NCBI RefSeq assembly: GCF_000350085.1
Contig: NZ_CAUM01000111.1
Span: forward strand, 26,662 to 90,661
Length of the DNA: 64,000 nucleotides
Direction of reading: 5' to 3'
From: Mesorhizobium metallidurans STM 2683
Lineage (GTDB): Bacteria; Pseudomonadota; Alphaproteobacteria; Rhizobiales; Rhizobiaceae
Below the pieces are notes generated by a model. The model saw nothing but the letters and a program-made list of their open reading frames with translations, ran no database searches and was not told the origin of the DNA. Shown one piece after another: positions 18,397 to 26,761 of the stretch. The position numbers and the translations under genes are program-made. Positions within the stretch are counted from its first letter, which is position 1. Each line of letters begins with the position of its first letter.

Positions 18397-18526
18397 CCCT
18401 CGCGAGATCGGTTTTAGGGAGGTAACGCCATCGACGCGCGCCGATTTCGAGACCCTGTTCGAGCAGCCGGGCGGGCCGAAATACTGCTGGTGCATGGCCT
18501 GGCGACATTCATGTGATGCGGCTTGA
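18356..18526 (+). pseudogene. Truncated N-terminal fragment of a GNAT-type acetyltransferase
   Basis: The ATG at 18356 overlaps the end of the AlkD-like gene and opens a 56-codon frame with a recognisable N-terminal motif, GGPKYCWCMAWR, of a GNAT acetyltransferase subfamily. Family members go on for over 100 more residues, but here the frame stops at 18524-18526, 16 bases before the end of the oppositely oriented orphan gene. No remainder of the acetyltransferase was found beyond that gene, so the 3' part is gone, probably through insertion with deletion. Confidence 0.6.
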
Positions 18527-18541
18527 TAGGGTGCCAACGTG

Positions 18542-19897
18542 CTACTGGCGTAGGTCGTGAACATCAAGTTCCTTCCACATCCACTCAAAACTGTAAGTAG
18601 CCATGGGATGAGTGGGGTCTGGCTGCCTCGCGGTCTGGTTTTCCAGATATTTGAGCCACTCGGCGAGCTTTTGCCGGCCAGTCGGGATCTTGGCGGCCTG
18701 ACGCGGTGTTTTGTTCCCCAACATTCCGACCGGCTGATCGAGAGTGTCCTTGTAATGTCGATCCAGGTATTCGTGAATGACCTGTTCAGCGAGTTCCGGC
18801 GGTATCTGCGATGAAGGCGTCTTGCCATCCTTGGCTGGCCGTTCGGTCATCATTTGCTGCACGGTACGGATTTCTGTGAGGGGTGTCCGGACCAGATCGC
18901 CGGCGGCTTGCCGGATCAGGGCCGTTCCCTTTTTCGCCCGCGCAGCGGAATTGGCGGACAGACACAGGAAGCCGCCTTTCAACTCGACATTGCCCAGCAC
19001 GCGCAAACCGTCGTCCATTATGGTGTCCAGAGAAAATATGCCCGCCTCTTTGGGTCCGTCCTTGCCTTGCGGCATGTATTCCAGCCAGTTCCAGAACCGT
19101 GCATTTTCCCGCGACATGCCCGCTATGCCGTTCAACCGGGCGGCGATGTCCTTTTGCGTCACGCCGGATGCCAAGGGAAAGCGGACATCATGAAATATGA
19201 AGTCGTCGCCTTCAGCATTTTGGAGCACCTGCATGTCCATCGCCTTGCCAAGGGCGTCGCACATCCATGCAAGCGTGAACATGGACGCCATCGCCCGCAG
19301 CTCTTCATCCTTAATGGCGGGCAGCTTTCTTGCATTCTTTTTGCCGAACACGCCCCGCAAGCCCTCGAACAAGATTTCGGTGGCCTCTCGGGTGAAGGGA
19401 AGAACACCTCCGGCAAGAATATTCTTGCCGAGGACAGGCACGATCCTTGCCGCGATTTTGTCCCACTGCTTCAACGTCCTGGTGGCGGTACCCTCCCTGA
19501 CGGTGATCAGTTCGCCGCCGCGCAGAAGATCGCGCGCCATAAGCGATTGTCCCGGAACGACGTCGCTTACCTCATACAAGCTCATGGTGGAGGTACGCAG
19601 CCCCCTCATATAGGCTCTCGATTGTGCGTTTTCCTTCCAGCCCCTGCGCTTGAGATACTCATCGACGATGTTGCTGGGTTCGCCCTCGAAATCCTGGGTC
19701 AGGAAATCCTCGAAGGCGCAACCCCAAAGGGTCATCGCTCTGTCGGCACCAAGGATTTCGGCGAGGTCTTCGAATTCCATGTCCCCGTCGGCGAGAATCG
19801 GGTTGAAATGATCGTCGAACACTTCTGCGAAACATTCGCTCCATTCGTCTCGACCGAGGAATTTCATCAGCCCGTTGAGATCATGGCTGGTCGGCAT
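18542..19897 (-). CDS. Orphan protein with SEC-C-type C-terminal motif, function unknown
   Basis: About 451 residues from an ATG at 19897, chosen because GGAG lies 7 bases upstream; the frame extends to 20017 but that part is unlike a protein N-terminus. No membrane segment or signal peptide is visible. Near the C-terminus, LDQPVGMLGNKTPRQAAK followed by GRQKLAEWLKYLE resembles a stretch seen at the end of SEC-C/YecA-related proteins (LDEPxPxLxGKTPREA). The central part is not recognised. The gene sits alone, next to a truncated acetyltransferase gene, and is flanked by looser non-coding sequence, all of which suggests recent arrival. Confidence 0.6.
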   Translation of the reverse strand: MPTSHDLNGLMKFLGRDEWSECFAEVFDDHFNPILADGDMEFEDLAEILGADRAMTLWGCAFEDFLTQDFEGEPSNIVDEYLKRRGWKENAQSRAYMRGLRTSTMSLYEVSDVVPGQSLMARDLLRGGELITVREGTATRTLKQWDKIAARIVPVLGKNILAGGVLPFTREATEILFEGLRGVFGKKNARKLPAIKDEELRAMASMFTLAWMCDALGKAMDMQVLQNAEGDDFIFHDVRFPLASGVTQKDIAARLNGIAGMSRENARFWNWLEYMPQGKDGPKEAGIFSLDTIMDDGLRVLGNVELKGGFLCLSANSAARAKKGTALIRQAAGDLVRTPLTEIRTVQQMMTERPAKDGKTPSSQIPPELAEQVIHEYLDRHYKDTLDQPVGMLGNKTPRQAAKIPTGRQKLAEWLKYLENQTARQPDPTHPMATYSFEWMWKELDVHDLRQ

Positions 19898-20341
19898 TGA
19901 ATTTCTCCAGGCTCTGGCGATATTCGAAGATACGGTTGCTCTCTCGCATCGCTTGGTAGGGTTTATTCTGCGCTGCTGGGGAGACTGGGCAAGATTTTTT
20001 TGGCGATTTCCCAGCATTTCTTCGGGTCGCGTTGCCGCTTGGCACCGCTCCGTTCTTCAGTGCGGCTGGAAGGCTCAAGGGCGGTTTGGCCCCACCATGA
20101 ACTTACGTCTCAGATCAGGGCGGCGCTGACAATGGCGCTGTGCCTTTCCTGCCTAGCCGATGCCTCGGCCGAGACAGCGCACATATTCTGGAAGGATCTG
20201 CGCCCCGCCTCTCAGGCCGCCGCCGAAAGCGTCGGATTGCCGATGATCGCGGCGAAAAATGCCCGATCATGGCGAGACGCTGTCGATCGCGATGGCAATC
20301 TGGAGTTTCCTTAACAAAAAGAAGAACTAAGAGACCGGCGC
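19898..20341. other. Gap upstream of orphan gene, weak small frames
   Basis: This 444-base stretch is poorer in G and C than its surroundings. A possible short rightward frame starts at ATG 20131 (60 residues, beginning MALCLSCLADASAETAHIF, which could be a weak signal peptide), but no family or strong ribosome site supports it. It probably carries the promoter of the orphan gene and the edge of the acquired segment. Confidence 0.3.
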
Positions 20342-20833
20342 TCAAGCAGCGTTGGCGCCCGATTCCTTATCAAGCACCATATAGTCCAGCGGCATTTCAG
20401 TCGTGTATTTGATCTGCTCCATGGCAAAGGACGACGACACGTCGCGGATTTCGATCTTGGCGATCAGCCGCTTGTAGAAGGCGTCATAGGCGGCGATGTC
20501 GGGCACCACCACGCGCAAGAGATAGTCGACGTCGCCGCTCATGCGGTAGAACTCGACCACCTCGGGGAATTCCTGGATGACCTCCGAAAAGCGCCGCAGC
20601 CATTCATGGCTATGCGAATTGGTACGAATCGACACGAAGACGGTGACGCGCACATTGACCTTCTCGTGGTCGAGGATGGCGACGCGCCGCTTGATGACGC
20701 CTTCCTCCTCGAGCTTCTGGATGCGCCGCCAGCACGGCGTCGTCGAGAGCCCGACTTTCTTGGCGACATCGGCGACCGCGAGCGTCGCGTCCTCCTGCAG
20801 GAGGCGGAGAATTTTTCTGTCAAGGCGGTCCAT
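20342..20833 (-). CDS. Lrp/AsnC-family transcriptional regulator
   Basis: 163 residues from the ATG at 20833, which follows GGGGAGCACCCG; an earlier ATG at 20890 lacks a site and overlaps a repeat. The helix-turn-helix is LAVADVAKKVGLSTTPCWRR, and the C-terminal RAM domain (from about 65) has the usual SGDVDYLLRVVVPDI. Members of this family sense amino acids and usually control one neighbouring transporter or catabolic gene; no such gene is directly adjacent here, so the target is unknown. Confidence 0.92.
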   Translation of the reverse strand: MDRLDRKILRLLQEDATLAVADVAKKVGLSTTPCWRRIQKLEEEGVIKRRVAILDHEKVNVRVTVFVSIRTNSHSHEWLRRFSEVIQEFPEVVEFYRMSGDVDYLLRVVVPDIAAYDAFYKRLIAKIEIRDVSSSFAMEQIKYTTEMPLDYMVLDKESGANAA

Positions 20834-20889
20834 CGGGTGCTCCCCTGGTGCCTGTCGCCGGGATAACGACAGGCACAAACAAGAATTCA

Positions 20890-20925
20890 AAGCGCGTCGA
20901 ATGCTCCCTTCAACGCGACGCGCTT
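20890..20925. repeat. Dispersed palindromic repeat, copy A
   Basis: AAGCGCGTCG at 20890-20899 pairs with CGACGCGCTT at 20916-20925. The left flank ACAAGAATTCA matches the flank of the copies near 29028 and 52840, so this is one member of a dispersed family in the window, here upstream of the Lrp-type gene. Confidence 0.7.
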
Positions 20926-21022
20926 CGGGGAATAGATTGGCTATACTCCCTCTTATTTTGGCCTTTCACAAGAAAGAAATTCTGCCAAAAGGCATAAAAG
21001 CGAGTGATTTCTTGCTTACACC

Positions 21023-21652
21023 TCAGCCGAGGCGATAGCGGATTTCCGACCGCAGAAATGGCAGCAAATCCATTTCAAACCAGGGGTTCTTCTTCAGCCA
21101 GCCGGTGTTGCGCCATGAGGGGTGCGGCAGCGGCAGTACTTTCGGGTTGCCGGGCGCTTCCCAGATCGCCCGCCAGTCCATCACCGTTTCCGTCAGCGAA
21201 GGACGCCGTGCAACAGCCATATGCCAGGATTGCGCATAGATGCCGATCGTCAGCACGAGGTCGATCCGTGGCATCCGTGCCATCAATGGCGCGCGCCATG
21301 CCGGTGCGCATTCACGGCGCGGCGGCAGGTCGCCGCCCTTGGCATCCTGGCCGGGAAAGCAGAAGCCCATCGGCACGATGGCGAATCTCGAAGTGTCATA
21401 GAACTCTTCGCTGCTGACACCGAGCCAGTTCCGCAGCCGATCGCCGGAGGCGTCGGTGAACGGCATGCCCGATATATGCACCTTGGTGCCCGGCGCTTGG
21501 CTGGCGATCAGGATGCGGGCGCTCGACGAGGGTCTCAGCACCGGGCGCGGCTCGTGCGGCAGCGGGCGGCCAATGGGGCTTTCGACGCAGATGCGGCAGG
21601 CGCGTACCCTCGTGGTGAAGCGGTCGAGTTCTTCGCTCATTCCCGGCTTCAT
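21023..21652 (-). CDS. Uracil-DNA glycosylase family protein
   Basis: 209 residues. The N-terminal RACRIC pair, ILIASQAPGTKVHISGMPF (the GxAPG-type motif 1 region) and the C-terminal LPLPHPSWRN (motif 2, HPSxRN) place it in the UDG superfamily, in the subgroup annotated as 'uracil-DNA glycosylase family protein'. Known relatives remove uracil or similar bases from DNA. The start ATG lies just after the GST gene's stop; an internal ATG four codons on is an alternative. Enzymatic activity of this subgroup is not well established. Confidence 0.8.
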   Translation of the reverse strand: MKPGMSEELDRFTTRVRACRICVESPIGRPLPHEPRPVLRPSSSARILIASQAPGTKVHISGMPFTDASGDRLRNWLGVSSEEFYDTSRFAIVPMGFCFPGQDAKGGDLPPRRECAPAWRAPLMARMPRIDLVLTIGIYAQSWHMAVARRPSLTETVMDWRAIWEAPGNPKVLPLPHPSWRNTGWLKKNPWFEMDLLPFLRSEIRYRLG

Positions 21653-21654
21653 TC

Positions 21655-22266
21655 TCAGGCGGCGGCGCTAGGCCGGCCCGAGATCGCCTGATACCAGCGC
21701 TGCACGTTGGCACAGTCTTCCGGCACCTTGATGCGCGCCGGCTTCATGAAGTCGATGGCGATTAGCCCGGTGATGTCGGCGATCGAATAGGCTTCGCCGG
21801 CGACAAATTCCCGTTGCGCCAGTTCACCATCGAGCAGCCTCAGGAACTCAAGGGCTTTCGGCTTGTTGGCCTCGCCCCATTCGGGGATTTGCGGGATTTC
21901 CCATTCCTTCATCGCAGGGTGGATGTGCCGAAACGCAGCGGCGACGCAAACGAGCAGGTTGAGCTCCATGCGCCTTTGCCACATCTCGACCTTGGCCTTG
22001 CCAAGCGCGCCGCGTCCGAACAACGCCGGCTCCGGATGCAGTTCCTCGAAATAGCGGCAGATGGCGCCGGATTCGGTGATGATCGTGCCGTCGTCGAGTT
22101 CGAGCACCGGCAGCCGCTGAAGCGGGTTGCGCGAGCTGACCGGCTGCTGCCTGTGCTCCAGTGCGCCCATGTCGACGGGCACCAGCGGCACCTCCAGCCC
22201 TTTCTCTGCGAGGAAAACGCGAACCCGCCTTGGGTTGGGGGCGCGGCCGCCGTCAAAGAGCTTCAT
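21655..22266 (-). CDS. Glutathione S-transferase
   Basis: 203 residues with the two-domain GST architecture: a thioredoxin-like N-terminal part with the glutathione-binding NPLQRLPVLELDDGTIITES, and an all-alpha C-terminal part with FVAGEAYSIADITGLIAIDF containing the conserved N-capping SxAD. It lacks a signal peptide and is cytosolic. Its stop is two bases before the start of the downstream uracil-DNA glycosylase-type gene, so the two are likely co-transcribed. Substrate unknown. Confidence 0.92.
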   Translation of the reverse strand: MKLFDGGRAPNPRRVRVFLAEKGLEVPLVPVDMGALEHRQQPVSSRNPLQRLPVLELDDGTIITESGAICRYFEELHPEPALFGRGALGKAKVEMWQRRMELNLLVCVAAAFRHIHPAMKEWEIPQIPEWGEANKPKALEFLRLLDGELAQREFVAGEAYSIADITGLIAIDFMKPARIKVPEDCANVQRWYQAISGRPSAAA

Positions 22267-22314
22267 TCCATTCTCCCGGTCTTCTGGCTCGTTGCGACGA
22301 CTATAGGGTCGTGA

Positions 22315-22932
22315 TCACCAGAAACGAAAAATTTCTCGCAAGGCATCGCCGATCGAAGCCAGGGTGCCGTGCTTTCTTTCGACTACTTTTCGATCGTGGC
22401 TCTCGCGCCAATCATGCGGCTCGTCGAAAGTGCCGGCCCAGATGCCGGCCTTGCCGCTGCGTGCGGCAGCCTCCTCGATCTCGAAATCGCCGTAGGCGAT
22501 CGCCCAGCCGGCCTCGACCTGGGCGCGATTGAGATCCTTGCCGCCGGCCTTGCAATCGCCGAGCAGCCTTCCGTAGCGGTCGCGCTGCCAGCCGGTGCAG
22601 GAGACGGGTTTGCCTGATATCAGCCGCACCAGCGACTGCCGCGCCAGCTTGCCGCAAGGATAGTCGGCACCGTCCCTGCGGCAGATTTGCGAATATTCCG
22701 GCGCATCGATGCCGCGCATGCGGATGCGCTCCGTACCGAGCGTGATCGTATCGCCGTCATTGACGACCGCTGCCCCTTCCGTCTTGCGCGTCTCGATCCG
22801 GTCAAGGCGCGCGGCCAGGAGGATCAGCAGGCCAAGGGCAATGACGGTCAGCGCGTAGTCGACCAGCCTGCGCCACAGGCTTCGCGGCCGCGGCGGAGCG
22901 TACCGCGGTCTTCGCGACCACGAACGGCTCAT
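22315..22932 (-). CDS. Membrane-anchored staphylococcal-nuclease-like protein
   Basis: 205 residues. A basic N-terminus precedes one membrane helix (about 25-42, YALTVIALGLLILLAARL), then an SNase-fold domain: VVNDGDTITLGTERIRMRGIDAPE carries the metal-binding Asp and the active-site Arg, and CTGWQRDRYGRLLGDC carries the second conserved Arg. The nuclease would face the periplasm and cut nucleic acid with Ca2+. It diverges from the histidine kinase gene across 74 bases. Confidence 0.85.
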   Translation of the reverse strand: MSRSWSRRPRYAPPRPRSLWRRLVDYALTVIALGLLILLAARLDRIETRKTEGAAVVNDGDTITLGTERIRMRGIDAPEYSQICRRDGADYPCGKLARQSLVRLISGKPVSCTGWQRDRYGRLLGDCKAGGKDLNRAQVEAGWAIAYGDFEIEEAAARSGKAGIWAGTFDEPHDWRESHDRKVVERKHGTLASIGDALREIFRFW

Positions 22933-23006
22933 ATGGCAAACCGTTGGTTAATCATTCGAACGTAGCTTAACAATTTGAAACCGCTGGCCGCAAAATTGAA
23001 GTCTCC

Positions 23007-24527
23007 ATGCCCTTGCAACGCTCGACCACAGCGGACAAGTTTATTGTGGACCGCAGGAAACGCCATCGCAACAGCGATGTCGCGCGCGCGGTGCGCAAGA
23101 CGCGCGACCGTCTTTCGCAGCAGGCGGGCAATCCCGATTTCGATCGCGAGCTTCTGAAACTCCACGCCCGTTCGATGATCGGCAGCGCGATCGTCGTTCC
23201 GCTTCTCGTTCTGGCGGTCGCCGCGGCCGGTCTGTTTGCCGGGATGGGCAAGGAGATCGGCGTCTGGGCACTCTTCATGCTCATCTGCTACGCCATCGTT
23301 GCATTCATGGCCGGGCGCGTCGACCGCACGGAAGCAGCCGAAGTCAACCCGCTGCAAACGCGCAGGGATTTCCTGATCGGCCATTTCCTTTGCGGTCTCG
23401 GCTGGACCTGGTTCGCCTGGCTCGGTTGCGACGTCTGCCGGCTCGACCAGTTCCATCTGGTCAAGGCGGTCGTGCTGCTGCTCGCCATGGCGGCGACGGC
23501 GATCACGGCCTCGTCGCTGCGCGGCGCGCTGCTGGCGACCTTCGCCATTCCGGTGGCGGTTTATGCCTATGCCGGTGCAAGGCTGTGGACGCCGGTCGAA
23601 CTGATCATGGCCGGCTTGCTGATCGTCTCGCTGCCCTTCTTCGCTTATGTGGCGCGCCATCTCAATCGCGCGTCCCTGATGCTGCTGTCTTTCCGCTCCG
23701 AAAAGGATGCGCTTGTCGCCGAGGTGGAGACGGCGAAGTCGATGTCGGACGAAGCGCGGCGGCGGGCGGAAGACGCCAATCTGGCAAAATCGCGGTTTCT
23801 GGCATCGATGAGCCATGAGCTCAGGACGCCGCTCAATGCCATTCTCGGTTTTTCCGAGGTGATGTCGAACGAGGTGCTCGGACCGATGAGCAATCCCACC
23901 TATCGCGACTACGCTCGCGACGTCCATGAATCCGGCCAGCATCTGCTCGACCTGATCAACGAAATCCTCGACCTGTCGCGCATCGAAGCTGGCCGCTACC
24001 AGCTCAACGAGGAGCCGATGATGCTGCTTTCCGTCGTCGAGGATTGCTGCCACATGATGGAGCTGAAGGCGCGCAACAAGGATATCCGCATCGTCCAGGA
24101 TTTCGAAAGCGCCCTGCCGCGCCTGCTCGCCGACGAGCGCGCGGTGAGGCAGATCGCGCTCAACCTCTTGTCCAACGCCATCAAGTTTACCGCGACCGGC
24201 GGCGAGATCCGCGTGCGCGTCGGCTGGACGGCTGGCGGTGGGCAATACCTCTCCGTTAGGGACAATGGCCCTGGCATACCGGAAGACGAGATTCCGGTCG
24301 TGTTGTCCGCCTTCGGCCAGGGCTCGATCGCCATCAAGAGCGCCGAACAGGGCACCGGGCTTGGCCTTCCGATCGTGCAGGGCCTGCTCGCCATGCATGG
24401 CGGCGAATTCGAACTCCATTCCAAACTGCGCGAAGGTACCGAGGCGATCGCCATCTTCCCGCTGAGCCGGGTGATGGAGGAATTGCCGGCGCTGCCGACC
24501 AAGGCGGTTGCCGCACGCCGGCGTTGA
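23007..24527 (+). CDS. Sensor histidine kinase, PleC/DivJ-like
   Basis: 506 residues. Residues 1-50 are basic and soluble, followed by four to six membrane helices (about 57-215), a short linker coil, then HisKA with SMSHELRTPLNAILGFSE (phospho-His near 270) and HATPase_c with NLLSNAIKFT, DNGPGIP and GTGLGLPIV. The H-box and the kinase core resemble the PleC/DivJ/PdhS group that controls the DivK/CtrA cell-cycle phosphorelay in alphaproteobacteria; assignment to a specific member is not possible. No response-regulator gene is adjacent, which also fits that group. Confidence 0.85.
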   Translation: MPLQRSTTADKFIVDRRKRHRNSDVARAVRKTRDRLSQQAGNPDFDRELLKLHARSMIGSAIVVPLLVLAVAAAGLFAGMGKEIGVWALFMLICYAIVAFMAGRVDRTEAAEVNPLQTRRDFLIGHFLCGLGWTWFAWLGCDVCRLDQFHLVKAVVLLLAMAATAITASSLRGALLATFAIPVAVYAYAGARLWTPVELIMAGLLIVSLPFFAYVARHLNRASLMLLSFRSEKDALVAEVETAKSMSDEARRRAEDANLAKSRFLASMSHELRTPLNAILGFSEVMSNEVLGPMSNPTYRDYARDVHESGQHLLDLINEILDLSRIEAGRYQLNEEPMMLLSVVEDCCHMMELKARNKDIRIVQDFESALPRLLADERAVRQIALNLLSNAIKFTATGGEIRVRVGWTAGGGQYLSVRDNGPGIPEDEIPVVLSAFGQGSIAIKSAEQGTGLGLPIVQGLLAMHGGEFELHSKLREGTEAIAIFPLSRVMEELPALPTKAVAARRR

Positions 24528-24533
24528 GGGCTA

Positions 24534-24576
24534 CTGCATCGGCCGGAAAATCGGATCGATTTTCCGGCCGATGCAG
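24534..24576. terminator. Perfect 20-bp hairpin after histidine kinase gene
   Basis: Arms at 24534-24553 and 24557-24576 are exact reverse complements (starting CTGCATCGGCCGG) around a 3-base loop, only 6 bases past the kinase stop. No U-run follows, so it is more likely a repeat element or mRNA-stabilising hairpin doubling as a terminator. Confidence 0.6.
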
Positions 24577-24589
24577 CAAATTTAAAGTG

Positions 24590-24633
24590 TTAGAGCGTCC
24601 TTTGTGCGTCCAATTGGACGCACGGCGCTCTAA
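24590..24633. repeat. Nested palindromic repeat at end of cobT
   Basis: TTAGAGCG at 24590 pairs with CGCTCTAA at 24626-24633 and encloses the perfect palindrome GTGCGTCCAATTGGACGCAC (24604-24623). The outer right arm covers the stop codon of cobT. This is another intergenic repeat type familiar from rhizobial genomes; it sits between two convergent genes and could terminate both. Confidence 0.6.
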
Positions 24634-25628
24634 ACGCGAACTGCCGCCGCCATGCCCGAGCTGGTGAGGGCCGCCGCCTTGACCAGGCCCGCGGCAAGTG
24701 CGGCCCCTGCCCCCTCGTCGTGGCTCATGCCCAGATTGAGGAGCGGACGAAGGCCGAGCCGCTCGGCAGCCCTTATATATGCAGGCTCCGGCGACAGGCC
24801 GGCAAGAAGGCAATGCTCCAGCGCGGCAGGGTTGGCGGCATGAAGCACGGCGGCCGCCGCGATCGCCGCAACGCCATCGAGCAGCACCGGGATCTTCTGC
24901 ATCCGGGCGGCGAGGATGGCCCCAGTGATGGCCGCGAACTCGCGCCCGCCGACCCGGCGCAATGCTTCCAGTGGATCCCTGAGGCTTCTGCCGTGGAAGG
25001 CGATCGCGGCATCGACCGCTTCCGCCTTGCGCGCCTGCATCATAGCATCGGCGCCCGATCCGGGTCCGACCCAGTCGGCGCCCTTGCCGCCAAACAGCGC
25101 CGCAAACAGAGCCGCGGCAATGGTCGAATTGCCGACGCCGAGATCGCCAAGGCAAAGCAGATCGGTGCCGCCGGCGATCGCTTCCATGCCGAAGGCCATG
25201 GTGGCAGCACAACCGCGCTCGTCAAGCGCTGCCTCCTCGGTTATGTCGGCGGTCGGAATGTGCAGCGCAAGATCGAACACTTTCAACCCGAGATCATTGG
25301 CGATGCAGATCTGGTTGACTGCCGCACCGCCCGCCGCGCAAAGCTCGACCGCGTTTGCCGTTGCGGCGACGGGACGTGGCGAAATGCCGTGGCGGGTGAC
25401 GCCGTGATTGCCGGCGAAGATCGCCACCAACGGCCGTGTCACCGCCGGCGGCGCCCGCCCGCTCCAGGCGGCGAGCCACGCGGCAATGTCCTCGATGCGA
25501 CCGAGCGAATTCCTGGGCTTGTCGGCCTTGGCAAACAGTGCGCGTACTTTGGTCTCGGCCGCCGCGTCGGCCGGCGGCAAGGCAGCCAGAAGGTTGCGAA
25601 AATCGTCGAAGGGCAGCGCGCTGGTCAT
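24630..25628 (-). CDS. cobT: Nicotinate-nucleotide-dimethylbenzimidazole phosphoribosyltransferase
   Basis: 332 residues, the normal length of CobT/CobU of the aerobic cobalamin route. The signature RNSLGRIEDIAAWLAAW, the IFAGNHGVTRHGISP block, LGVGNSTIAAAL and the C-terminal MSHDEGAGAALA match the family; the catalytic Glu lies in that last block. It makes alpha-ribazole phosphate from dimethylbenzimidazole and nicotinate mononucleotide in B12 assembly. No other cobalamin gene is nearby. Confidence 0.95.
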   Translation of the reverse strand: MTSALPFDDFRNLLAALPPADAAAETKVRALFAKADKPRNSLGRIEDIAAWLAAWSGRAPPAVTRPLVAIFAGNHGVTRHGISPRPVAATANAVELCAAGGAAVNQICIANDLGLKVFDLALHIPTADITEEAALDERGCAATMAFGMEAIAGGTDLLCLGDLGVGNSTIAAALFAALFGGKGADWVGPGSGADAMMQARKAEAVDAAIAFHGRSLRDPLEALRRVGGREFAAITGAILAARMQKIPVLLDGVAAIAAAAVLHAANPAALEHCLLAGLSPEPAYIRAAERLGLRPLLNLGMSHDEGAGAALAAGLVKAAALTSSGMAAAVRV

Positions 25629-25813
25629 TTCGTTGAGGATCTTCCCCTAGGTTTGACGAGCGGCATAGCCGCGTTGCGCGACCGGCACAACCTTTCGGCC
25701 GATGCCGCGAAAGCGCTTGCCCGCGGCGCATTCCGGAGGGCTTGCATTGGCCTTGCCGTTACACCATGTGGAGCAGGACAAGGGATTCCTGACGGAACCT
25801 CCAAGAGAACATC

Positions 25814-26047
25814 ATGACGGCCATAGAATCCCCGTGCATCCTGGTCTGCTCGATCGATATGAAAACCGGCTTCTGCTTCGGTTGCGGCCGCACGCGCGAA
25901 GAAATCGGCGCCTGGATCGACATGACGCCGCAAACACGCCGAAGCGTGATGGCCGAGTTGCCGGCCCGGCTGGAAGCGGTCGAACGCAGGCCGCGTCGGG
26001 AAACGCGCCGCACCCGCCTCTCTCGCGAACGCGACGCTCTATCGTGA
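25814..26047 (+). CDS. DUF1289 domain protein
   Basis: 77 residues. Four Cys in SPCILVCSIDMKTGFCFGCG, followed by RTREEIGAWIDM, is the DUF1289 hallmark, probably a metal-binding knuckle. The C-terminal tail is strongly basic. It ends 7 bases before the aspartic protease gene and is likely co-transcribed with it. Function of the family is unknown. Confidence 0.88.
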   Translation: MTAIESPCILVCSIDMKTGFCFGCGRTREEIGAWIDMTPQTRRSVMAELPARLEAVERRPRRETRRTRLSRERDALS

Positions 26048-26054
26048 GCCATCC

Positions 26055-26759
26055 ATGAACCGACTTTTCTGGACCTTGATGATCGTGATCGGGGTGGGCG
26101 TGGCCCTGCTTGTGTTCAACGATTCCGCCGGCAGCACGTTCGGCGTCGAGAACAACGATTTCGGCCGGCTGATCTGGCTTGGCGCATTGGTCGCGCTTAT
26201 CGGCGCCGGCCTGCTCAGATCCGGCAGACCCTTGGGCACCATGGCGCGCAGCCTCGTCACCTGGGGCGTCATCGTGCTGGCGCTGATCGCCGGCTATCAG
26301 TATCGCTACGAATTGCAGGATTTCGCCAGCCGGGTCACCGCCGGGCTCGTTCCCGGCAGTCCGCTGGCGCTGGGTGTGGAGGACGGCCACGCAACGGTCA
26401 CCCTGGACAAGGCCGACAACGGCCATTTCGAAGCGCGCATCATGATCAATGGCGCGCCGGTTCGGGCAGTGGTCGACACCGGCGCGACCAGCACCGTGCT
26501 GACAGCGGAAGACGCGCAGGCGGCTGGCTTCAATCCAGCAACTCTCAATTTTACGATCCCGGTCTCGACCGCCAATGGCATGGCGCGCGCCGCAGGCGTG
26601 AGAACCGATGAATTGGCGATCGGCGGCATCATTCGCAAGGACATGCCGGTCATGATCGCCGCACCCGGCATGCTGAGCCAGAGCCTGCTCGGCATGAATT
26701 TCATCGGATCGCTGTCGGGCTTCGACGTGCGCGGCGATCGCATGATTTTGCGCGACTAA
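26055..26759 (+). CDS. Membrane-anchored clan AA (retropepsin-like) aspartic protease
   Basis: 234 residues. Three hydrophobic stretches in the first about 90 residues (for example LFWTLMIVIGVGVALLVF) anchor it, and the catalytic motif AVVDTGATSTVLT near residue 139 is the single Asp-Thr-Gly of TIGR02281-type proteases; LLGMNFIGSLSGFDVRGDRMIL is the typical C-terminus. As one active site per chain, it should work as a dimer. The protease domain most likely faces the periplasm. Substrate unknown. Confidence 0.88.
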   Translation: MNRLFWTLMIVIGVGVALLVFNDSAGSTFGVENNDFGRLIWLGALVALIGAGLLRSGRPLGTMARSLVTWGVIVLALIAGYQYRYELQDFASRVTAGLVPGSPLALGVEDGHATVTLDKADNGHFEARIMINGAPVRAVVDTGATSTVLTAEDAQAAGFNPATLNFTIPVSTANGMARAAGVRTDELAIGGIIRKDMPVMIAAPGMLSQSLLGMNFIGSLSGFDVRGDRMILRD

Positions 26760-26761
26760 AC

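Noticed and set aside
22929..24419. Leftward frame of 496 codons
   Set aside because: It is the antisense shadow of the histidine kinase with its intact H, N and G boxes.
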